From assembly GCA_902509675.1 (NCBI GenBank), contig CABWYN010000002.1, positions 1-64,000 on the forward strand: a DNA stretch of 64,000 nucleotides, read 5' to 3'. This DNA is from an uncultured Bacteroidota bacterium. Lineage in GTDB: Bacteria; Bacteroidota; Bacteroidia; Flavobacteriales; Flavobacteriaceae. Below are positions 27,650 through 36,153 of the stretch, piece after piece; position 1 is the first letter of the stretch; each line of letters starts with the position of its first letter. The notes under the pieces are model-generated. The model made no database searches. It worked only from the letters and a program-made list of their open reading frames with translations, and was not told the DNA's origin. A program made the translations under genes and the position numbers.

Positions 27650-28584
27650 AACTTTATGCTTCTAATTATTGCCTCAAGTTCAAAAATATACTCTCTTTTG
27701 TTTGTCCCAGGCGAGTAGACAAATCCGTCTATCATAACCATATTGTTATTGCCAAGATCTATATAATAATTTATAAATGGGCCCGCCATAAACTGGCCTT
27801 TTACATCCCACAAACCTCTTGATTCCATGGTTTTTGTTTTCCCAAAATAAACTTCCTGAGTATTTGGTTTATAACTGAAATCTGTTCTCATTTGTGAGTC
27901 TTCGGTTGGTCCAGGAATATTTGTTTTTGAAATTGAATCTCTTAAAATAAAAATATCCTTGCTAGTCTTTTTTAATTTACTTACAAACAGGTTTACGGAC
28001 CCAGCTTTTATATCTCTTCTGATCCACACAAAATTCGAATCTAATTTGGCAACTCTATAGGCAGAAGGAAACTTAAGTGAAAGTCCAAGGTTTTGTTTCA
28101 AACTCTGGGTGTTGTTTGTGTTTTTTAAAATTCTTCTTTGTTTTTCTTTAAGTTCGCTAAAATACAAGGATGAATAGATTGAAGGAAGGTTTTCTATAAT
28201 AAGCTCAGAAATCTTTTCTTTATTTTTTGCAGTTATATAAACGATATGTTGTGGAGATGCATATTGATTTGTCAAATTTTTTATTGCCTCTTTTTGGCCT
28301 ATTGCGACTTTTAAAATTGTTCTTGATTTTGTAGCAAATCCTGAAAATATTTTACTAGGAATATGGTTAAGAGTGAAAACAGGCTCAATCTGAGGGAGTC
28401 CGTAAATTGGACGCTCTAAGTTTTCTCTAATTACATCACCAACCTCTCCATCCCAAAGCTCATTATTTATAACCACTGAAATGTTATTAATATTTCCACT
28501 AGAGTTTGGCAAAAGCTTTTTATTGTCATCAGAGCATGAAAAGATCAAGCCTAGAATAAATAAAACAAATAAGTTTTTTCTCAT
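27646..28584 (-). CDS. DUF4837 family lipoprotein
   Basis: A 312-residue protein with a lipoprotein signal (LGLIFSCSDD, Cys17). The body matches DUF4837 of Bacteroidota, with an NELWDGEVGDVIRENLERPI segment after the signal. The function is unknown. It lies 34 bp after the lytic transglycosylase gene in the same direction, which hints at an envelope role. Confidence 0.78.
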   Translation of the reverse strand: MRKNLFVLFILGLIFSCSDDNKKLLPNSSGNINNISVVINNELWDGEVGDVIRENLERPIYGLPQIEPVFTLNHIPSKIFSGFATKSRTILKVAIGQKEAIKNLTNQYASPQHIVYITAKNKEKISELIIENLPSIYSSLYFSELKEKQRRILKNTNNTQSLKQNLGLSLKFPSAYRVAKLDSNFVWIRRDIKAGSVNLFVSKLKKTSKDIFILRDSISKTNIPGPTEDSQMRTDFSYKPNTQEVYFGKTKTMESRGLWDVKGQFMAGPFINYYIDLGNNNMVMIDGFVYSPGTNKREYIFELEAIIRSIKF

Positions 28585-28618
28585 TTTTTTAAAAACCTTT
28601 TATACCAAATTACAATAA

Positions 28619-29740
28619 TTAATTTTTGGGAATTCTTTTAGGAAAGATAATTAGCTTCTGATTTTCCTTAATATTGTCACTTTTTAAGTTGTTCCAACGT
28701 TTAATTTCTGAAACTTTAATGCCAAATTTTCTCGCAATTTTACCTAGAAATTCCCCATATTTTACTTTATATATTAATTTTGAGTTAATAGAGTATAGGT
28801 CTGGTAGAGGTTTTTCTCTATTGTTAAATTGCTTTTTTGAAAATGCATAAAATTCTTTTTCAGAATCTATTAATTTATCTAATAATTCAACTGGTAATTT
28901 TAGCGAATTCTTTTTATCCCCGGGAATTATACTATGAATATAAGAGGGGTTTAATTGTTTTATAGAATCTTCTGAGATATTTAAGAATCTTGAAATATGT
29001 TCGAATGCGACCTTTTCTTTTATTATAATTGTATCTAAAGCTGGTAATGGAACCCTTGATTTAGGCAGGCTAATTCCATGTTCTTCTGCGTATTCTAGTA
29101 TGTACATAGTTGCTAGAAATGACGGGATATAGTTTGCTGTTTCGCTGGGAAGAAAAGGCCTTATATTCCAATAATTTGTGTACCCTCCAGATCTCTTAAT
29201 AGCTTTTGATATCGTTCTTGGGCCTGCATTATATGATGCAAGAGCAAGATTCCAATCAGCATGTGTAGTATAAAGCTTTTGTAAGTATGTCGTTGCTGCT
29301 ATTGTAGATTTTATTGGGTCCATTCTTTCATCAACATAGCTATTCATTATTAAGCCATTTTCCAATGCAGTGTAAAACATAAACTGCCAAAGACCTGTAG
29401 CTCCTACCTTTGACACTGCTGTTGGGTCTAACCTTGATTCTATTAGGGGCAAATATTTAATCTCAGTAGGGATGCCTTTATCTTGAAGATGTCTTTCAAA
29501 AAGCGGCAAATAAAAATTGATTTTGTGAGTATTTTTTTTATAAAAATTGACTCTTGTTTTTAAATATTTTTTAATCGTTTTTTCAAGATCTGGGGAGAAA
29601 AAAAGTTCAAGTGGAGTTTTGGCATTTAATCTTTCAAGTCTATTTTTTATTGTGTCTGAATCAAAGTTTGCGTCTATTTGTGAATGATTTGATTGAATAA
29701 AAAAATAAAAAAATAAAAAAAATAAATATTTAAATTTCAT
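28619..29740 (-). CDS. Membrane-bound lytic murein transglycosylase with LysM domain (MltD-like)
   Basis: A 373-residue exported enzyme that cuts the MurNAc-GlcNAc bond and forms 1,6-anhydroMurNAc. A signal peptide (KFKYLFFLFFYFFIQSNHS) is followed by an SLT catalytic domain with LPLIESRLDPTAVSKVGATG, where the Glu is the catalytic acid, and LWQFM plus ALASYNAGP. A C-terminal LysM repeat (YKVKYGEFLGKIARKFGIKV) binds glycan. I use the ATG at 29740; the longer frame from 29791 would start inside pgk and add 17 residues before the signal peptide. It lies 10 bp after pgk. Confidence 0.92.
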   Translation of the reverse strand: MKFKYLFFLFFYFFIQSNHSQIDANFDSDTIKNRLERLNAKTPLELFFSPDLEKTIKKYLKTRVNFYKKNTHKINFYLPLFERHLQDKGIPTEIKYLPLIESRLDPTAVSKVGATGLWQFMFYTALENGLIMNSYVDERMDPIKSTIAATTYLQKLYTTHADWNLALASYNAGPRTISKAIKRSGGYTNYWNIRPFLPSETANYIPSFLATMYILEYAEEHGISLPKSRVPLPALDTIIIKEKVAFEHISRFLNISEDSIKQLNPSYIHSIIPGDKKNSLKLPVELLDKLIDSEKEFYAFSKKQFNNREKPLPDLYSINSKLIYKVKYGEFLGKIARKFGIKVSEIKRWNNLKSDNIKENQKLIIFPKRIPKN

Positions 29741-29750
29741 ATCTATAATC

Positions 29751-30932
29751 TTAAGACAAAGCTTTGATGCCTGGTAGTGTTTTTCCTTCAAGACTCTCCA
29801 GCATTGCTCCGCCTCCAGTACTTATAAAACTAACTTTATTTTGAAATTCAAACTTTTTAATAGCAGCAACAGAGTCTCCGCCCCCAATCAGAGAAAAAGC
29901 TCCCTTTTGAGTAGAATTTGCAACTGCTTGTGCTATCGCTTTAGTCCCTTTTTCAAAAGAAGGCATTTCAAAAACTCCCATTGGACCATTCCATAAAATG
30001 GTGCTGCTGTTGTAAATAACCTTTTCGAATTTAGCTGCTGTACGCGGGCCAATATCCAACCCTTGCCAGCCATCAGGAATATTGTTAACATCGACAATTT
30101 GTTTTAGTGCATCATTCGAAAATTCATTTGATGCAACGACATCGTCAGGTAAAAAAATATTAACCTTTTTCTCTTTTGCCAAAGCAAGAATTTGGCTGCA
30201 GTCAACAAGTCTGTCATTTTCAAAAATAGAGTCCCCTATTCTACCTCCATTTTGTTTGATAAAGGTATATGCCATTCCGCCCCCAATTATTAAATTATCT
30301 ATAACGTTTAGCATATTTGACATAACAGAAATCTTTGAGGAAACTTTAGCGCCGCCGATGATAGCGGTTACAGGACTGCTTGGTTTATTCATCAATTTCT
30401 TTAAACCGTTTATTTCTTTTTCCAAAAGAAGGCCGGGGCACCTGTGTTCAAAAAATTGTGCAATAGTTGCTGTAGATGCGTGTTCCCTATGTGTTGTTCC
30501 GTAGGCATCGTTAACATAAATATCTGCTAATGCTGATAATTGTTTTGCAAAAAATGGATCAGCAGCTGTTTCCTCTTTGTAAAACCTAAGGTTTTCCAAA
30601 AGAATGACCTGGCCCTCCTTAAGTTGGGAGCAAAGCTGTTCTGCCTTTTTACCAATACAGTCTTCTGAGAAGATCACCTTTGTGTTTAAAAGCTTTTCTA
30701 TTTCCGGTAACAGTTTTGAGAGCGTATGATTCATTGATTTTCCCTTGGGCCTGCCTAGATGAGAAGCTAGAATACAGGATCCTCCTTTGGATAAAATATA
30801 GTTAATCGTAGGAAGCGCCGCAACAATTCTAGAGTTATCTGAGATGTCTCCTTCGTCATTAAAAGGGACGTTAAAATCAACTCTTATAAAAGCTTTTTTA
30901 CCAGAAAAAGAAATATCTGTAATTGATTTCAT
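29751..30932 (-). CDS. pgk: Phosphoglycerate kinase
   Basis: Glycolytic enzyme converting 1,3-bisphosphoglycerate and ADP to 3-phosphoglycerate and ATP. The 393 residues show the substrate-binding RVDFNVPFND and LASHLGRPKG segments, VNDAYGTTHREHAST (Bacteroidota version of the NDAFGTAHR block), GGAKVSSKI, and the C-terminal GGGDSVAAIKK nucleotide loop. Length is normal. Its reverse-strand promoter box is in the gap before holB. It probably drives the lytic transglycosylase too. Confidence 0.97.
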   Translation of the reverse strand: MKSITDISFSGKKAFIRVDFNVPFNDEGDISDNSRIVAALPTINYILSKGGSCILASHLGRPKGKSMNHTLSKLLPEIEKLLNTKVIFSEDCIGKKAEQLCSQLKEGQVILLENLRFYKEETAADPFFAKQLSALADIYVNDAYGTTHREHASTATIAQFFEHRCPGLLLEKEINGLKKLMNKPSSPVTAIIGGAKVSSKISVMSNMLNVIDNLIIGGGMAYTFIKQNGGRIGDSIFENDRLVDCSQILALAKEKKVNIFLPDDVVASNEFSNDALKQIVDVNNIPDGWQGLDIGPRTAAKFEKVIYNSSTILWNGPMGVFEMPSFEKGTKAIAQAVANSTQKGAFSLIGGGDSVAAIKKFEFQNKVSFISTGGGAMLESLEGKTLPGIKALS

Positions 30933-30949
30933 CTATATATAATACGTGG

Positions 30950-30957
30950 CAAATATA
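30950..30957 (-). promoter_or_regulatory. -7 box for pgk
   Basis: TATATTTG on the reverse strand matches TAnnTTTG and ends 17 bases before the pgk ATG. No TTTG lies at the ideal 19-base distance. Confidence 0.45.
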
Positions 30958-30963
30958 ATTCTT

Positions 30964-30971
30964 TATCTTTG
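30964..30971 (+). promoter_or_regulatory. -7 box for the delta' gene
   Basis: TATCTTTG on the forward strand matches TAnnTTTG and ends 16 bases before the ATG at 30988. It faces away from the pgk box in the same 55-bp intergenic gap. Confidence 0.45.
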
Positions 30972-30987
30972 TTTTTAATCGAATTAG

Positions 30988-32016
30988 ATGGGCCAAATTG
31001 AATTAAATAAAGTTAAAAAAGCTGTTGAGAGTGGAAGAGTGGCAAACACTTATTTGCTAATTGGGCAGCCTGATTCGGACGTGTTAGGCGGGGGGTTTGG
31101 ATTAATTAAGTCCATTCTTAAAAGCCCTCTTTTTGAGCAAGAAATACCCCAACAACAAGCCTCTCTAGAAAAACTAAAAACATTAGCAAATCCTGATATT
31201 CACTACTTTTATCCTGTCAATACGACCAGTGAAGTAAGGACAAAAGCAAGCTCAAGTGACTTTATTGTTAAATGGAGAGAGGTTGTTGCAAATAACACTA
31301 AAGTCTCCTTAAACGAGTGGTATCAAAAAATTGGCCTAGGGAATAAACAAGCCTCAATAAATAAAGAAGAGGCTGAAAAAATTTCGAAACTAGCATCCTT
31401 AAAATCTTACGAAGGTAGCGTAAAGATTTTTTTGATATGGATGGCTGAAAAAATGAATATAAGCGCCTCTAATAAGCTATTAAAGCTGTTAGAAGAACCT
31501 CCTCAAAAAACAGTATTTATATTAATTTGCGAGAATGAAAAAAAGCTAATACAAACCATTACTTCTCGTTGCCAAAAAATATATTTTAGACATCAACCAT
31601 TTGATAATCAAGAGGTTAGAATCGACTATGAGCCGCTTTTTTTAGAGTGGGTAAGAGCTGCATTCAAGGTAAAAGGCAATAAATCTGCAATAAATGAACT
31701 TATGCAGTTCTCGGAAAAGGTAAGCAAAAAGACACGTGAAGAGCAAAAAGACTTTTTAATTTATTGTTCATCAATATTTAGAGACTCCTTGCTGTATGGA
31801 TACAAGGCATTTGACAACTCTAAGAATTATAATAATGGCTTAGATCTTAAAAAGTTTGCGGCTTTCGTACATGAAGAAAATATAGAATCATTTTATGAAG
31901 AAATTCAAAAGGGGTATTATGATATTGAACGCAACGGAAACCCTAAAATTATTTTTCTTGATATTTCAGTAAAGCTTACTCGACTACTTCACATAAAGCC
32001 TCTTGAAAATGCTTGA
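30988..32016 (+). CDS. holB: DNA polymerase III subunit delta'
   Basis: Part of the clamp-loader that places the beta clamp on DNA. The 342-residue protein has the family's diagnostic IWMAEKMNISASNKLLKLLEEPP block and a C-terminal SRCQ segment (ITSRCQKIYF), the clamp-loader sensor 1. The N-terminal ATP loop is degenerate (LLIGQPDSDVLGGGF in place of GPEGCGK), and the protein is somewhat shorter than the flavobacterial forms I recall. Delta' does not hydrolyse ATP in E. coli, so loss of the loop is tolerable. It overlaps the lipid kinase gene by 14 bases. Confidence 0.86.
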   Translation: MGQIELNKVKKAVESGRVANTYLLIGQPDSDVLGGGFGLIKSILKSPLFEQEIPQQQASLEKLKTLANPDIHYFYPVNTTSEVRTKASSSDFIVKWREVVANNTKVSLNEWYQKIGLGNKQASINKEEAEKISKLASLKSYEGSVKIFLIWMAEKMNISASNKLLKLLEEPPQKTVFILICENEKKLIQTITSRCQKIYFRHQPFDNQEVRIDYEPLFLEWVRAAFKVKGNKSAINELMQFSEKVSKKTREEQKDFLIYCSSIFRDSLLYGYKAFDNSKNYNNGLDLKKFAAFVHEENIESFYEEIQKGYYDIERNGNPKIIFLDISVKLTRLLHIKPLENA

Positions 32017-32923
32017 TGACTGGTTTCTTATCGCAAACCCTTTTTCAAATTCAGGAAAAGCTGCAAAAGTTGTGCAAAAAGTTGCGAAAGAGCTTGACAG
32101 GGTCGGAGTTGAATTTAAAATAAACTTAACAAGCTACCCTGGCGAGGAAATAGCTCTGGTTGATAAGGCAACATCCAATGGGTACAGTAGAATTCTTGCA
32201 GTAGGTGGTGATGGAACTGCTCAAAAAGTTGTAGCAGGTATAATTTTGCAAAAAAATATTCCCAGAAACAAAATATTGTTTAGCTTAATCCCCTGTGGTA
32301 CCGGAAACGATTGGGCTAAATCTAAACAAATACCTGTTGATTTGTCAAAAAACATAAAACTGCTTAAAAACGGTAAAATTAAAAACCAGGATGTTGGTGT
32401 TGCAAAAATTATAAATAAAAAATATAAGAGAAAAAGATTCTTCATTACTTATTCAGGTGTCGGATTCGACTCTTTTATGTTGAAAGAAATTAGCAAGTAT
32501 AAATGGCTGGGCAGATTTTCTTATACGGCTTGTGCGCTTATGAATTTTACAAGATACAGAAACATCCCTGTAAATATTAATTCAACAAAAAACCAAATCG
32601 AAGCGAATATTTTTTTGTTGGGGATTGGCATTTGTAAATACACCGGGGGCGGGATGCAGTTAATAAAAAGCCCAAATGGAAATGATGGATTACTAAATAT
32701 TACAATTGCACAAGATTTTAGCAAATTTGATATAATTAGAAATTTTTTTAATCTTTTTAATGGTGCTATTTTTAAAGAACGAAAAGTTTTGACTGTAACG
32801 GCTAAGAGTGTAAGAATCGTTGCTAAAAACGGCTCTTTAGTGTGTCAGGGAGATGGTGAAATTTTTGGCGCGGGTAAAATCGAATATTCTGTGATAAAAG
32901 ACGGGCTTAGATATTTGTGTTAG
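32003..32923 (+). CDS. YegS/DgkB-type lipid kinase
   Basis: Diacylglycerol/sphingosine-kinase fold protein that phosphorylates a lipid using ATP. The nucleotide site shows IANPFSNSGKA (10-20), the hallmark VGGDGTAQKV and CGTGNDWAKS, all characteristic of the family. Length (306) is typical. The start overlaps holB, and an ATG two codons later (MLDDWFLIANPF) is equally possible. The true lipid is not known. It converges on the methyltransferase gene with a 17-base overlap. Confidence 0.9.
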   Translation: MKMLDDWFLIANPFSNSGKAAKVVQKVAKELDRVGVEFKINLTSYPGEEIALVDKATSNGYSRILAVGGDGTAQKVVAGIILQKNIPRNKILFSLIPCGTGNDWAKSKQIPVDLSKNIKLLKNGKIKNQDVGVAKIINKKYKRKRFFITYSGVGFDSFMLKEISKYKWLGRFSYTACALMNFTRYRNIPVNINSTKNQIEANIFLLGIGICKYTGGGMQLIKSPNGNDGLLNITIAQDFSKFDIIRNFFNLFNGAIFKERKVLTVTAKSVRIVAKNGSLVCQGDGEIFGAGKIEYSVIKDGLRYLC

Positions 32924-33755
32924 TTTTTTTGAAAACAAAAACATTGGATGAATATTGTTTTGTAAAAAAAGCTTTAACGTTTGAGAAAGTTCCAATAATA
33001 ATCGCTCTAAGTATTTTGAATTTACTGTTATTATTCTTCTCGGACAAGAGCGAAACATAGTATGCGTCCAACAACATAGGGCTTGAAGAGATAAAACTGA
33101 AGCCTCTTGATGAAAAAAAACTTTTTATCGCCTCCTTGTCAAAATGCCACAAGTGTCTAGGAACATCGTAGGCAGCCCATTTATCTCTATAATATTGTGC
33201 ATCGAATGATTGGTGGTTTGGGACCGCTACAATGACTGTTCCATGATCCTCTAGCAATTCAAAAAAACGATGTACTGTTTTATCGACGTCATGTACATGC
33301 TCCAGTGAGTGCCAAGCGGTGATGTGTTGAAACCTTTTTAAACTTAACGAATCATTATATAGAGAGTGAAAAATGTTTTTTGAAAGATCAGGTAAAAATG
33401 GGTCTACCCCAAAAACACAAAAGCCTTCAGGTTTGATTTTATTTATAAAATAGCCTTCGCCAGAGCCAAAATCTAAGATGTTAGCGTTAATTTTTTTTTT
33501 GTCTAAAAAACTACATTTAAACCAAAAGTTTAAACTCCTTAAAAGCCGATAAAAAAAAGAAAAAATATTTTTTTGACTTGAGTTGTGAGAGGTGTATAGT
33601 TTGCTTTTATAGTATTTACCAATTTGTTTTTGCGTTGGGGGTGGAGTTGTTCTGAGCATTCCAGGAATGTCTGTTTTAGACAAAACAAATGTCTCTTTAG
33701 TAAGAAAATGGTCAACTACTTTTATATTTGTTTTTTTTTGTTCCACGTGAAACAT
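32907..33755 (-). CDS. Class I SAM-dependent methyltransferase
   Basis: A 282-residue protein with a Rossmann methyltransferase domain; SAM motif I is ILDFGSGEGYFINKI near residue 95 and the AWHSLEHVHD motif follows. The central YRDKWAAYDVPRHLWHFDKE block resembles methyltransferases of polyketide or sugar modification. It is not RsmG by sequence. Its first codons (MFHVEQ) are the reading of a parS-like palindrome that overlaps the start codon. It starts one base after the mnmG stop, in the same direction. Substrate unknown. Confidence 0.84.
   Translation of the reverse strand: MFHVEQKKTNIKVVDHFLTKETFVLSKTDIPGMLRTTPPPTQKQIGKYYKSKLYTSHNSSQKNIFSFFYRLLRSLNFWFKCSFLDKKKINANILDFGSGEGYFINKIKPEGFCVFGVDPFLPDLSKNIFHSLYNDSLSLKRFQHITAWHSLEHVHDVDKTVHRFFELLEDHGTVIVAVPNHQSFDAQYYRDKWAAYDVPRHLWHFDKEAIKSFFSSRGFSFISSSPMLLDAYYVSLLSEKNNNSKFKILRAIIIGTFSNVKAFFTKQYSSNVFVFKKTNTNI
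33739..33754. other. parS-like ParB binding site, downstream of mnmG
   Basis: The 16-mer TGTTCCACGTGAAACA differs at one base from the bacterial parS consensus TGTTTCACGTGAAACA bound by ParB/Spo0J. It overlaps the start codon of the methyltransferase gene. A second, inverted near-copy lies at 35633-35648. These are the only two such palindromes I found in the window. Confidence 0.7.
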
Positions 33756-35627
33756 TTAACGACCCATATATACTAAAAGCACGGAAATATCATTGGGAGA
33801 AACCCCACTAATTCTGGATGCTTGAGAGATGGTTTCGGGCTTTATACTGTTTAATTTTTCTAAAGCTTCTGCACTGATAGACTTTAGTTTTTTGTAATCA
33901 AAATCTTTTGGAATTTTAACAGCCTCTAGCCTATTTAATTTGTCAGCATTATTTTTTTCTTTTTGGATGTATCCATTGTATTTAATTTGAATTTCAGCCT
34001 GGTCTTGAACCTCGCTCGACAAATTGTTTTGTGAGACATATTCATCAACGCTTTTACATTTTTTTAAATCTGCCAAATCAATATTTGGTCTTGAAAGAAT
34101 CTTATCTGCCTTTCCAGATTGTTTTATTTCTGCTGAATCTTTTGAGGATAATATAGGATTGACTTCTTCAGGCAAAATACTTTGAGATTTTAAAAATTTT
34201 ATCAAAGAATCTGACTCTTTATATTTTTGGTCACACAAAAATAATCTTTGTTCACTAGCAAGTCCTATTTTATGACTTATAGAGGTTAATCTTTGGTCTG
34301 CATTATCCTGCCTTAAAAGCATTCTATATTCCGCCCTAGATGTAAACATTCTGTATGGCTCTTCAGTTCCTTTAGTTATTAAATCGTCTATCAGCACTCC
34401 AATATACGCCTGGTCTCTTTTTAAAACAAAAGGGGGCTTGTTTCTAATTTTTAGAACTGCGTTTATGCCCGCCATTAGTCCTTGTGAGCCCGCCTCTTCA
34501 TATCCTGTGGTGCCGTTAATTTGACCTGCAAAAAATAAGTTGTCAATAATTTTTGTCTCTAATGAATATTTTAGTTGAGTAGGGTGGAAGTAGTCATACT
34601 CAATAGCATATCCTGGTCTAAAAAACTTGACTTTTTCAAAACCAGAAACTGCCTTTAACGCATTATACTGAACTTCTTCCGGAAGTGATGTTGAAAAGCC
34701 GTTGACATATACCTCAACAGTGTTCCACCCCTCAGGCTCAACAAAAAGCTGGTGTCGTTCTCTCTCTGAAAATCTGTGAATTTTGTCTTCGATTGAAGGA
34801 CAATATCTTGGGCCTACACTTTTAATTCTGCCGTTAAACATAGGCGACCTGTCAAAGCCTTCTCTCAGCAAATCATGCACTTCTAGGCTTGTGTAGGTCA
34901 TGTGACAAGGAAGCTGGTTGTCTAGTGTTTTAGTTGAATTTAGATATGAGAACTTTTGTGGGTTTTCATCTCCTGGCTGCTCTATCATTTTGGTATAATC
35001 AAGAGACCTGCCGTCAACTCTAGGGGGAGTGCCTGTTTTCATTCTTCCAGACTCGAAGCCAAGTGAAACAAGCTGTTCTGTAATTCCTGTAGCAGCTTTT
35101 TCTCCTGCTCTTCCGCCGCCAAAATTTTTGTCTCCTACGTGGATTAGTCCGTTTAGAAATGTCCCGTTCGTTAAAACAACTGATTTTCCTTTAATTTTTT
35201 GTCCTAAACCAGTAATAACGCCGCACAACTTATTGTTTTCTATCCATATGTTTTTCACCATTTCTTGGTAAAAGTCTAAGTTAGGGGTGTTCTCTAGCAT
35301 TTCTCTCCAATATTGAGCAAATAAAGCTCTGTCGTTTTGAGCTCGTGGGCTCCACATGGCTGGGCCCTTAGAAAGGTTTAGCATCTTAAACTGGATTGAT
35401 GACTTGTCAGTAACAATTCCACTGTAGCCACCAAGCGCATCAATTTCGCGCACAATCTGTCCTTTAGCAATTCCACCCATAGCTGGGTTACAGGACATTT
35501 GACCAATGGTCTGAAGACTCATTGTAACAAGCAAGGTCTTGGCGCCTAAATTGGCAGCAGCTGCGGCCGCTTCACTACCAGCATGACCTCCGCCAACAAC
35601 AATAACATCATATTCTTGACTAAACAT
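33756..35627 (-). CDS. mnmG: tRNA uridine-5-carboxymethylaminomethyl modification enzyme MnmG (GidA)
   Basis: FAD enzyme that, with MnmE, adds the cmnm5 group at U34 of certain tRNAs. The 623-residue length is standard. The FAD loop VVGGGHAGSEAAAAAANLGA is at residues 10-29, followed by the family motifs QMSCNPAMGGIAKGQ, GRSLDYTKM and GLMAGINAVLKI. It is flanked by two parS-like sites; gidA is close to oriC in many bacteria. mnmE was not seen in the window. Confidence 0.97.
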   Translation of the reverse strand: MFSQEYDVIVVGGGHAGSEAAAAAANLGAKTLLVTMSLQTIGQMSCNPAMGGIAKGQIVREIDALGGYSGIVTDKSSIQFKMLNLSKGPAMWSPRAQNDRALFAQYWREMLENTPNLDFYQEMVKNIWIENNKLCGVITGLGQKIKGKSVVLTNGTFLNGLIHVGDKNFGGGRAGEKAATGITEQLVSLGFESGRMKTGTPPRVDGRSLDYTKMIEQPGDENPQKFSYLNSTKTLDNQLPCHMTYTSLEVHDLLREGFDRSPMFNGRIKSVGPRYCPSIEDKIHRFSERERHQLFVEPEGWNTVEVYVNGFSTSLPEEVQYNALKAVSGFEKVKFFRPGYAIEYDYFHPTQLKYSLETKIIDNLFFAGQINGTTGYEEAGSQGLMAGINAVLKIRNKPPFVLKRDQAYIGVLIDDLITKGTEEPYRMFTSRAEYRMLLRQDNADQRLTSISHKIGLASEQRLFLCDQKYKESDSLIKFLKSQSILPEEVNPILSSKDSAEIKQSGKADKILSRPNIDLADLKKCKSVDEYVSQNNLSSEVQDQAEIQIKYNGYIQKEKNNADKLNRLEAVKIPKDFDYKKLKSISAEALEKLNSIKPETISQASRISGVSPNDISVLLVYMGR

Positions 35628-35632
35628 ATAAT

Positions 35633-35648
35633 AGTTTCACGTGGAACA
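35633..35648. other. parS-like ParB binding site, upstream of mnmG
   Basis: The 16-mer AGTTTCACGTGGAACA differs at two bases from the parS consensus. Read on the opposite strand it matches the site at 33739-33754 in 15 of 16 positions, so the pair is in inverted orientation. It lies in the short gap between mnmG and ybeY, 6 bp from the mnmG start. Confidence 0.65.
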
Positions 35649-35664
35649 TTTGTGCAAATATAAA

Positions 35665-36087
35665 TCATTTAAAGGTTGTGTGAAAAGAAGCAATACAGGC
35701 ATCCTCTTTTTTGCGCATAATAGTTTTTTCTTTTTTTGTTTTGTCAGCATAGCCACACAAGTGAAGCAAAGCGTGACAAATAACCCTAAGAGTCTCATTT
35801 TCAAGGCTTTGAGACAAATCTTTTGCGTTTGTCTCAACTTGGTCTTGGGAAATAAAGACCTCTCCTAGAATTAACTTGGCCTCACAATAATCGAAAGTGA
35901 TAACATCGGTAGGATAATCGTGTTTTAAATATTTCTTATTTAGCGAGTGGATTTGTTCTAATGAAACATAATTGTATTGAAGTGTTTCTAAGGTAAAACC
36001 TTCATTATTAACAATAGAGATAAGCCAGTCAGAAAGGTTTTTTTCACCAACTAAAGAAAAATCTGTATTGTAAATAAACTCAACCAT
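35665..36087 (-). CDS. ybeY: Endoribonuclease YbeY (rRNA maturation factor)
   Basis: A single-strand-specific metalloendoribonuclease for 16S rRNA 3' maturation and ribosome quality control. The 140-residue protein has the zinc-site segment CHALLHLCGYADKT; the usual third ligand His is replaced in this region by Asp, as I recall from other Bacteroidota members. I chose ATG 36087 (VEFIYNTDFSL); the frame from 36111 adds eight non-conserved residues and begins upstream of a promoter box. It lies between mnmG and gltX and is divergent from gltX. Confidence 0.92.
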   Translation of the reverse strand: MVEFIYNTDFSLVGEKNLSDWLISIVNNEGFTLETLQYNYVSLEQIHSLNKKYLKHDYPTDVITFDYCEAKLILGEVFISQDQVETNAKDLSQSLENETLRVICHALLHLCGYADKTKKEKTIMRKKEDACIASFHTTFK

Positions 36088-36098
36088 AATACTATAAG

Positions 36099-36106
36099 CA
36101 AATCTA
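36099..36106 (-). promoter_or_regulatory. -7 box for ybeY
   Basis: TAGATTTG on the reverse strand matches TAnnTTTG and ends 11 bases before ATG 36087. It supports that start over the ATG at 36111. Confidence 0.4.
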
Positions 36107-36132
36107 CACAATCAATTGAAGAATTATTGTTT

Positions 36133-36140
36133 TATATTTG
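36133..36140 (+). promoter_or_regulatory. -7 box for gltX
   Basis: TATATTTG matches TAnnTTTG and ends 13 bases before the TTG start of gltX. It lies in the gap between divergent ybeY and gltX. Confidence 0.45.
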
Positions 36141-36153
36141 ATAAAAATTCATT

